DNA from: Sternotherus odoratus
Lineage: Eukaryota > Chordata > Testudines > Kinosternidae
NCBI GenBank assembly: GCA_032164245.1
Contig: JAVMKO010000006.1
Location: 5,409,001-5,473,000 of the forward strand
Length of the DNA stretch: 64,000 nt
Direction of reading: 5' to 3'
Position numbers and translations under genes: made by a program
Notes under the pieces: model-generated
The model's database searches: none
Told to the model about the DNA's origin: nothing
The model's input: the letters and a program-made list of their open reading frames with translations, nothing else
Part shown: positions 60,301-64,000 of the stretch, piece after piece
How positions within the stretch are numbered: the first letter of the stretch is position 1
Layout: the number at the start of each line of letters is the position of its first letter

Positions 60301-63104
60301 GTCCAAGGCTCCAACTCGACAGTGCCAAGTCATTCTTCATGAACATTTACAACATCCACATTCCCTGTGCAAGTCCATAGAATAGCAACCATTTAGCCAG
60401 GCAGGAACTTTAGAGCTGATGAAGCCACAACCACAGATCTTACTCCAGTGTTGAGATCATCTGAATTTAATATTGTCTCATTGTTTCTTTGTACCCCGCA
60501 TCTTCATGTACCCACCTGAGGTCTCATCTTAGACTAAGATTGTAAGATCTTCGGGACAGGAATGGTCTTTTTGTTCTGTGTTTGTACAGTGCCTTGTTCA
60601 AAGGAGCCCTAAACACGTACTAGGACCCCAAGGCATTACATTAATACACATAAATAATAATAATAATTTTAGGACTGTGTCCCCATGTTAAGAATGTCCA
60701 TTATGAACTCAATTAACAAGGTTACTCTCCTCTGAATCACAACTCTCCTGGACCCTTTCATAAATGTTTCATATTTCTGTACTGCATGTCCATGGACCAA
60801 CAATAGGTATTACTCTACAAACTTGGCTCGCGGCTTGTTCAGGGTAAGCCCCTGGCAGGCCATGAGACGTTTTATTTACATGAGCATCCACAGATATGGC
60901 CGCTTGCAGCTCCCAGTGGGTGCAGTTTGTCATTCCCAGCCAATGGGAGCTACAGGAAGCAGCATGGGCTGGGCCACCGCTTCCCACAGCTCCCACTGGC
61001 CAGGAACAGCGAACCACAGCCACTGGGAGCTGCCATACCTCCAGACACTCAGGTAAACAAAGTGTCTCGCGGCCTGTTAGGGGCTTACCCGGGGTCCATT
61101 TTGTAATACAGGCTTGATACCTAATGGAATGACCTGATCTGAGAAGCTCTGACTAGAGCCCTGAGTGGATATAAAATTTGTATCTACATCCATCTGCGAT
61201 CCACAAAATGGTCCATGCATATCTGCAGATATGGATAGAAAGCAGATATCCATGGATTTGCAGGGTTTTGTCTATGACAGAATAATCTAGAGCCATCAAC
61301 TCCTGGTATTCCTGATCCCCTGCAACAATGATGAACTTTCTATGCAGTAGCCTGCCTGGGAGCAGGGACTGGAGTAACTCAGCATATAGCAAATGGCTGG
61401 GAGATCTGCAGTTTGTTTTGCTAGCTACATGATCAAAGGAGTCAGCGACTAAAGTTAAGAAGGGGTGCCTCTGAGCCAGGAGGCTGTCCATTTCCACTGC
61501 CATATGTCAAGAAACCTGTCCAGAGAGAGACGAAAAGCCAGGAGTCTGCCTAGCATAAGGATGCTGACCAGGCCTCAGGCTCACAGAAGAGGAAGGATCA
61601 TCTCAGGACTGTTTGTGGTTTCTTCAAGATCTGTAGCTCTATGCAGTTTAGAGTACAGCGCCTATAATTAATACATTACTTTGCTAAGCTTGCACTCATT
61701 GGCTGGCTGCCTGTCACATTGCACCAGTTAATCAAGAAGTTCAGTGCACCCAGAGCAAGGTGGAACTCAGGAGATATGTGTAAGCAACTGGAGGTTCAGC
61801 AGGCCTGTGATACAGATTCAGAGGTCTAAAGCAGCTAGGCTGCAGAGCCCCTTGTCCCAAGAAAAGGTGCAGACAAGATGTCTGCAACTAGGAGCGTGCC
61901 TTAGAGATCAAGAGCTAGAAGAGAGACCTGGCTGGCTTCACGTAGGATCCAGCCAATGGGCCAGCTCACAAACCGAAGTCTGTCCAGAAAAGGGGACTGG
62001 GTCAAACTGTGACACCAACTTCCAGGGACACATTTTTAAAAAGGCAATAATTTTAGCTTTTAATTCTCATATTGTTGTACGCTCAACATTCCTGACCCAT
62101 TAATTCTTTCATGGGAATCAAAGTATTTTGGTTTATTTCACTACTGTTAGGCCAACAAGTGCTCGAAGGTCCCAGTTCTGCAAAAAATCATGCATGCGCT
62201 TATTTATGCCCTGCCTCTAATAATCCCATTAAATCAGTGGGACAACTCACATTGGGTATAGATAAGTGTGTGTTTAGGGTTTTGTTATTGTTTGGGTTTT
62301 TTGGCAAGAGTCGGTCCTAGGTACGGCTAGGCGCTCAGGTGAGCTGTCCTCACCTGTCCTCCGAAAAGGAACTAGGGTGACCAGATGTCCTGATTTTATA
62401 GGAATCAGAGAGGTAGCCGTGTTAGTCTGGAATAGCAGAGGTAACAAAGAGTCCCGTGGCACCTTAAAGACTAACTGAAGTATTGAAGCATAAGCTTTTG
62501 TGGGCTAATACCCACTTCGTAGTAGCCAAGCTTGCATCTGACGAATACTTCAATACTTTAGTTAGTCTTTAAGGTGCCACAGGACTCTGTTACCTCTGAT
62601 TTTATAGGGACACGCCTGATTTTTCGGTCTCTTATATAAACTCCTATTACCTACAGTTAGGAAGGAGGGAGATCGCCACAGTAAAGTGCGCCCCAGCCCC
62701 GACCTCTGCACCCGGGCGAAGGGGAGCAGCCCGGGCAGGGAGGCCCCAGCTCTGACATCCAGGGCCCCGGCCCGCCAGCCCCCGCACGGCCAGTGGGCGA
62801 ACTGAAGCCAGCTCGGCTCCGCGGGCGCCGCCCCCCGGCAGGCTCGCCTGGCTCGGGCCAACCGTCACCGAATCCACTTCGGCTCCGTCTACTCCGAAGC
62901 CGGCGCGTCCACACGCGGCCCGATTCTAGTCCCCTCCCGCCAGGTTAGCGCGGCGCCGGGCTCCGTCCCCGGCGCTCCCGCGGGAAGGGCCCGACCCCGG
63001 CGGCCTCACCTACTGCGGCGGCGCTGGTGCCCCACGGCCCGGCCCAGCCCGGGCAGAGCCGCCCGACCCCAGGCGCGGCCCGCCCGCAGCAGCAGCGGCG
63101 GCAT
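39183..63104 (-). CDS. L2HGDH: L2HGDH, L-2-hydroxyglutarate dehydrogenase, mitochondrial (complete, 10 coding exons)
   Basis: This FAD-linked mitochondrial enzyme oxidises L-2-hydroxyglutarate to 2-oxoglutarate (known for the family). Ten coding exons are visible on the minus strand: 63104-63010, 59696-59581, 57626-57475, 56207-56076, 50989-50827, 50205-50171, 48311-48144, 47435-47278, 45661-45530 and 39378-39183. All junctions are AG/GT and the phases add up exactly, giving 448 residues plus a stop (the human protein is 463). Residues 1-31 are Arg-rich and fit a mitochondrial targeting peptide. The dinucleotide-binding motif [10 protein letters not shown] is at about 36-45. The family motifs [20 protein letters not shown] and [15 protein letters not shown] follow in order. 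I chose the ATG at 63104 because it leaves a leader of ordinary length; an in-frame ATG at 63236 would add 44 residues. No frameshift or stop interrupts the joined frame. The minus-strand order L2HGDH then SOS2 matches other vertebrates. Confidence 0.96.
39726..40076. mobile_element. hAT-derived composite fragment in L2HGDH intron 9
   Basis: Begins CAGGGGTCTCAAACATGCGG, then a second hAT-like start at about 39782 (caggagtgggcaaactacag). The body contains gctcctattggccgggaaca then gggaaccacgggcaatggga. Related sequence is at 60830-61090. No clean right end. Confidence 0.6.
40343..40677. mobile_element. hAT MITE (335 bp) with gccgccgaa motif
   Basis: The ends CGGCGGTTCTCAAACTGGGG and AAAGTTTGAGAACCACCG are inverted. 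The 8-bp duplication is ACCTAGGT (40335-40342) and ACCTAGAT (40678-40685), 7 of 8 matching. The inside repeats atgccgccgaaagcggaagt-type blocks in both orientations. Confidence 0.85.
41235..41372 (-). repeat. Interspersed reptilian repeat, copy 3
   Basis: gcttgtccctctccctaaca then gaagttggtccaataaaaga and tattacatcacccatcttct is the reverse complement of the family seen at 4655-4790. Confidence 0.55.
41455..41690. repeat. MITE-like fragment
   Basis: gagctctctacactgcagtt and gtttaactgcaatgtagctg are partly inverted, as in Harbinger-like elements nearby. No defined ends. Confidence 0.35.
41702..42582. mobile_element. hAT element with nested MITE (881 bp)
   Basis: The left end CAGGGGTTCCCACAACACAT and right end gctgcatttgagaaatgctg are eroded inverted repeats. 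The 8-bp duplication is CACTAGGG (41694-41701) and CACTATGG (42583-42590), 7 of 8. The AT-rich 5' part (ttctaaaatatttaattaac) suggests remnants of an older hAT. Confidence 0.75.
42334..42455. mobile_element. Small TIR element (gggtgaccagatgtcc family), copy 1
   Basis: The ends AGGGTGACCAGATGTCCCGA and GTCTGGTCACCCT are inverted. It carries ttttatagggacaatcccga. Same family as 62374-62653. Nested in the hAT element 41702-42582. Confidence 0.7.
42589..43044. mobile_element. Harbinger-like MITE (456 bp)
   Basis: The ends GGTATGTCTACACTG and CAGTGTAGCGTACCC are inverted. The internal ggtgtagacgggagaggg-like part and cagtggggctgcgtctacac suggest repeated inner ends. Flanking TAT and TAA are not identical. 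Confidence 0.6.
43458..44466 (+). mobile_element. Solo LTR interrupted by a hAT MITE
   Basis: Starts TGTAGCGAGGTGGATACCCG and ends GCTCTGCTACA, flanked by GGCTG and GGCTT. Blocks such as ccttgccagtgatgagtggc then cagtctgcctcagtgaacgg parallel the LTR at 12390-13112, so both belong to one family. A TATA-like gatataaggg is at about 43594. Split by the insertion at 43950. Confidence 0.75.
43950..44243. mobile_element. hAT MITE nested in LTR, gccgccgaa motif
   Basis: The ends CAGGGGTTCTCAAACT and gGTTTGGGAACCCTG are inverted. GGGCTAGA lies on both sides (43941-43948 and 44244-44251), with one extra T at the left. The inside tgtatgtccgccgaaaagcc and gaggggtcgcgaccc match 14231-14502. Confidence 0.85.
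44470..45525. other. L2HGDH intron 9, no gene recognised
   Basis: Unique-looking sequence up to exon 9. No recognisable repeat or exon. Confidence 0.5.
45530..45661 (-). CDS. L2HGDH: L2HGDH coding exon 9
   Basis: 132 bp encoding (S)[20 protein letters not shown] to [13 protein letters not shown]. Phase 2 at both ends. The acceptor is TTGCTAG and the donor AG|GTAAAA. Confidence 0.94.
45940..46624 (+). mobile_element. Probable solo LTR, second family (685 bp)
   Basis: Starts TGTGATGGGCTTTACAGACC and ends GTGAAGCCTGCTACA, a TG...CA frame like the other LTRs. The inside has GC-rich blocks without genes. The flanking 5-mers match only in part. Confidence 0.55.
47278..47435 (-). CDS. L2HGDH: L2HGDH coding exon 8
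   Basis: 158 bp encoding [20 protein letters not shown] through [20 protein letters not shown]. It ends in phase 2 (AG). The acceptor is GCTGCAG and the donor AG|GTAAAA. A foldback SINE sits about 65 bp upstream of it in the intron. Confidence 0.95.
47501..47723 (-). mobile_element. Foldback SINE-like element, copy 5
   Basis: 223 bp flanked by the exact 14-bp direct repeat ACAATGTAATTGTT (47487-47500 and 47724-47737). Inverted arms contain agtcctgtggcaccttaaag and gactaactataaagttttga. Head block at the right. It lies between L2HGDH exons 7 and 8, about 65 bp from exon 8. Confidence 0.93.
48144..48311 (-). CDS. L2HGDH: L2HGDH coding exon 7
   Basis: 168 bp, 56 codons, [20 protein letters not shown] to [20 protein letters not shown] and ending NIYP. 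The acceptor is TTGGCAG and the donor CCC|GTACGT. Phase 0. Confidence 0.95.
48320..50165. other. L2HGDH intron 6, no gene recognised
   Basis: AT-rich intron sequence between exon 7 and the small exon 6. A trace of the cagactagcacggctgct repeat occurs near 50021-50039. Confidence 0.5.
50171..50205 (-). CDS. L2HGDH: L2HGDH coding exon 6 (35-bp small exon)
   Basis: A 35-bp exon that gene finders may miss. It reads (G)[11 protein letters not shown], matching the human segment (G)MQYPIVIKNTK. The acceptor is CTGTTGCAG and the donor AAG|GTAAGA. Without it, exon 5 (phase 1) and exon 7 (phase 0) do not join in frame. Confidence 0.93.
50827..50989 (-). CDS. L2HGDH: L2HGDH coding exon 5
   Basis: 163 bp encoding [20 protein letters not shown] through [10 protein letters not shown] to SPSENGD plus one base. 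The acceptor is TTTCAG and the donor G|GTAAGC. The last base joins GG of exon 6 to make Gly. Confidence 0.95.
51435..51575 (+). repeat. MIR-like SINE
   Basis: ccccatctgtaaaatgggaa then taatagctcttccctacctc and gggataaatatactgaagat match the 3' half of amniote MIR elements. Confidence 0.75.
51580..52900. other. L2HGDH intron 4, no gene recognised
   Basis: Unique-looking sequence between exon 5 and the TIR element at 52904. No exon or named repeat. Confidence 0.45.
52904..53971. mobile_element. TIR-flanked DNA element (about 1.07 kb)
   Basis: The left CTCCTCTGGGAATTCTGTGT and, reading inward from the right, CTCCTGGGGGAATTCTGTAC are inverted with few mismatches. The middle has a GC-rich portion (52980-53480) and an AT-rich portion with tttaaaatatcatgtgcaga. 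No target duplication could be fixed, so the superfamily is open. Confidence 0.6.
53985..55030. other. L2HGDH intron 4, no gene recognised
   Basis: No recognisable exon. Mixed unique sequence. Confidence 0.45.
55034..55230 (-). mobile_element. tRNA-headed SINE with CR1-like tail
   Basis: On the minus strand the head reads ggatagctcagtagtttgag then cattggcctgctaaacccag and gaactcaatcc, a tRNA-like A box and B box. The tail reads gactagatgatctcctgagg then tcccttccaaccctgatatt and ctatgat, which is a CR1 3' end. The chimera is as known for turtle tRNA SINEs mobilised by CR1. Confidence 0.88.
55240..56070. other. L2HGDH intron 4, near exon 4
   Basis: No repeat or additional exon recognised. The intron ends at the exon 4 donor (56075). 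Confidence 0.45.
56076..56207 (-). CDS. L2HGDH: L2HGDH coding exon 4
   Basis: 132 bp, 44 codons, [20 protein letters not shown] to AKEPFCR. The acceptor is CTGAAG and the donor AGG|GTGAGT. Phase 0 at both ends. Confidence 0.95.
56338..56512. mobile_element. Tigger/mariner-like MITE
   Basis: cagtaactccttgcttaacg then ttgtcgttatgttaatgaaa and aagaattaatgtaaataggg resembles Tigger-type MITEs abundant in turtles. Only the left end is clear. Confidence 0.55.
56737..56791. repeat. (GT)n microsatellite
   Basis: Two runs of alternating GT, the longer about 22 bp at 56769-56790. Confidence 0.85.
57475..57626 (-). CDS. L2HGDH: L2HGDH coding exon 3
   Basis: 152 bp encoding [17 protein letters not shown] through [12 protein letters not shown] to KQCGK, a highly conserved stretch of the family. 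The acceptor is TTTAG and the donor AAG|GTACAG. It ends in phase 0. Confidence 0.96.
57727..58427. mobile_element. MITE with aggccttggttacact ends (701 bp)
   Basis: The left AGGCCTTGGTTACACTTAC and, read inward from the right, AGGCCTTGATTACACTGGC match at 16 of 19. The right inner part carries several ttatagcgct motifs. Looks Harbinger-like, but no clear duplication was found. It lies in L2HGDH intron 2. Confidence 0.7.
58530..59035 (+). mobile_element. LTR-like sequence
   Basis: Contains agccaatcagggccaagcag then gctcatataaaaggagctga, a CCAAT-like and TATA-like pair, followed by ggtccaggggagtgagaggt-type LTR text. Its edges are unclear. Confidence 0.45.
59108..59208 (+). repeat. CR1 LINE 3' end
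   Basis: catctggcactggctgctat, gatagatggaccatttgtct and gacccagcatggtcattctt then atgg is the conserved CR1 3' end in plus orientation. Confidence 0.8.
59581..59696 (-). CDS. L2HGDH: L2HGDH coding exon 2 (FAD-binding motif)
   Basis: 116 bp encoding [21 protein letters not shown] and onward to EKEKEL. It holds the GxGxxG-type FAD/NAD fold signature. The acceptor AG is at 59698-59697 and the donor GTATGAG begins at 59580. It ends with one base (G) that joins CC of exon 3 to make Ala. Confidence 0.96.
59830..60540. other. L2HGDH intron 1, no gene recognised
   Basis: Unique-looking sequence; no exon recognised. Confidence 0.45.
60545..60672 (-). repeat. MIR/L2-like reptilian repeat
   Basis: gacaggaatggtctttttgt then tctgtgtttgtacagtgcct and a closing taataataata. 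Reverse orientation relative to 26108-26245. Confidence 0.6.
60828..61095. mobile_element. hAT-derived fragment
   Basis: Contains gcttgcagctcccagtgggt, cccagccaatgggagctaca and ctcccactggccaggaacag. Related to 39726-40076. Outer ends are near gctcgcggcttgttcagggt and cggcctgttaggggcttacc. Confidence 0.5.
61155..61275. repeat. Short palindromic repeat (gatatcc type)
   Basis: agccctgagtggatataaaa and agcagatatccatggatttg then cagggtttt are partly inverted ends around an inner gcagatatggatag. Probably a small MITE. Confidence 0.35.
61280..62370. other. L2HGDH intron 1, no gene recognised
   Basis: No exon or named repeat recognised. Confidence 0.4.
62374..62653. mobile_element. Small TIR element (gggtgaccagatgtcc family), copy 2, split
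   Basis: agggtgaccagatgtcctga then ttttatagg at the left continues after the nested SINE as gggacacgcctgatttttcg and cttatataaactcctattac. Its right terminus is missing compared with 42334-42455. Confidence 0.7.
62403..62595 (+). mobile_element. Foldback SINE-like element, copy 6
   Basis: 193 bp flanked by the exact 13-bp direct repeat CTGATTTTATAGG (62390-62402 and 62596-62608). Head aatcagagaggtagccgtgt on the left (plus orientation), then gaatagcagaggtaacaaag. The right arm returns through tactttagttagtctttaag to gttacct. It lies about 400 bp past L2HGDH exon 1. Confidence 0.92.
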
Positions 63105-63460
63105 CCCGGGCTCGTCCCGGCGGCGCCCCTCGGAGCCCGCGCCCCTCCTCCCACAGCCTCGAGAGGAGGAGCCGGGCCGGGCGCCGCTCCCCGGCTGTCC
63201 GGAAGCAGGCCCCGGGGCGCCGCGCCGGGCTGCCATGGGGGGCGGGGGGCGCCAGGGCTTCTCCTCCGGGCCGGGCGGCGCCGCCTCAGGCGCAGCGTGA
63301 GCTCAGGGGAGCCGGGCCGGGCCAGCTCTCGCCCAGGCAGCGTGAGGGGCCCTGACACCCGCCAGGGGCCCCAGGGGCTCGACACCCAGCTTGGAAGCCC
63401 TCAGTCACCGGCCGGCTCTGGGTCTGTGACGGGAGCGGGTGGCCCAGGCGCTGTGGCCTG
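62660..63460 (-). promoter_or_regulatory. CpG-island promoter of L2HGDH
   Basis: A dense GC- and CpG-rich block surrounds L2HGDH exon 1 in an otherwise AT-rich window. No TATA box is evident. In mammals L2HGDH is head to head with DMAC2L (ATP5S), so this island may drive both directions, but I see no DMAC2L coding exon before the window ends. Confidence 0.7.
63010..63104 (-). CDS. L2HGDH: L2HGDH coding exon 1 (targeting peptide)
   Basis: Encodes 31 residues beginning [14 protein letters not shown], rich in Arg, Leu and Ala and nearly free of acidic residues, as expected of a mitochondrial presequence. The donor is AG|GTGAGG at 63009. Two bases (AG) carry over and join C of exon 2 to make Ser. 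The base at -3 of the ATG is G. An in-frame upstream ATG at 63236 exists. Confidence 0.85.
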
Positions 63461-63579
63461 TGATGTGCGGGAGGGTCAGGCGGTGGGGTGGCCCCCTCGG
63501 CCCTTCAAGTCTCTGCCCCCACCCGGGGCCGCCAAACTGAGCCAGAATTTGGCAATGGACATTGGTAAAGAGCCACAGT

Positions 63580-64000
63580 AATAGTCAGCAGCCCCCCCCC
63601 CCCATCAGCTCCCCCCGCCCATCAGCTCCCCCGCCTTGCACCCACAGGCAGCCCTGTCAATCAGCACCCCCCCATCAGCTCCCCCGCCTTGCATCCACAG
63701 GCAGCCCTGTCAATCAGCACCCCCCCCATCAGCTCCCCCGCCTTGCATCCACAGGCAGCCCTGTCAATCAGCACCCCCCCCATCAGCTCCCCCGCCTTGC
63801 ACCCACAGGCAGCCCTGTCAATCAGCACCCCCCCCATCAGCTCCCCCGCCTTGCACCCACAGGCAGCCCTGTCAATCAGCACCCCCCCATCAGCTCCCCC
63901 GCCTTGCACCCACAGGCAGCCCTGTCAATCAGCACCCCCCCATCAGCTCCCCCGCCTTGCACCCACAGGTAGCCCTGTCAATCAGCACCCCCCCCCATCA
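63580..64000. repeat. 53-54 bp minisatellite upstream of L2HGDH
   Basis: At least seven units with gccttgca at 63633, 63686, 63740, 63794, 63848, 63901 and 63954. Each unit contains catcagctcccccgccttgc, acccacaggcagccctgtca and atcagcaccccccc. Copies differ mainly in C-run length and ACC/ATC. The array runs off the window end. Confidence 0.93.

Noticed and set aside
63580..64000. CRISPR-like regular array
   Set aside because: Units are contiguous copies with no unique spacers, in a vertebrate genome; it is a minisatellite.
63300..64000. First exon of DMAC2L on the plus strand
   Set aside because: Expected from gene order in mammals, but no coding similarity or splice-bounded exon can be seen before the window ends.

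Overview
This window looks like nuclear DNA of a reptile, most likely a turtle. It has widely spaced vertebrate exons with GT/AG introns, CpG-island promoters, CR1 LINEs, tRNA-headed SINEs with CR1 tails, many hAT and Harbinger-like MITEs, and solo LTRs. No bacterial-style genes are present. The species cannot be named from the sequence alone.

Two host genes are supported, both on the minus strand and in the order known for other vertebrates (L2HGDH next to SOS2). L2HGDH (mitochondrial L-2-hydroxyglutarate dehydrogenase) is complete: ten coding exons between 63104 and 39183 join in frame with correct splice sites to give a 448-residue protein. Its CpG-rich promoter lies at about 62.66-63.46 kb. 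SOS2 (a Ras guanine-nucleotide exchange factor) is represented by coding exon 1 (30840-30926, inside a second CpG island) and coding exon 2 (2736-2861), so its first intron is about 28 kb. The rest of SOS2 lies beyond the low-coordinate end.

Region by region: 1-2735 is SOS2 intron 2 with L2/MIR remnants. 2736-30926 is SOS2 exon 2, intron 1 and exon 1; the intron carries Harbinger-like MITEs, hAT MITEs, a solo LTR with a 5-bp duplication, two eroded CR1 LINEs and foldback SINEs. It ends in a ~3.8-kb G-rich minisatellite that stops about 35 bp from the exon 1 splice donor. 30927-39182 lies between the genes and holds a complete hAT transposon (32512-34867) with an uninterrupted 601-codon transposase, an exact 8-bp target duplication and nearly matching ends, plus an older hAT relic. 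39183-63104 is L2HGDH, whose introns hold further hAT elements, LTRs, MITEs and SINEs. 63.58-64.0 kb is a 53-54 bp minisatellite just upstream of the L2HGDH promoter.

The most interesting material is mobile. First, there is a young-looking Buster-type hAT element and many non-autonomous hAT elements whose 8-bp target duplications are TA-centred. Second, there is a SINE-like foldback family whose copies are long near-palindromes, yet five of them are flanked by 10-14 bp direct repeats typical of LINE-mediated insertion. Third, there is a large G-rich minisatellite next to SOS2 exon 1.
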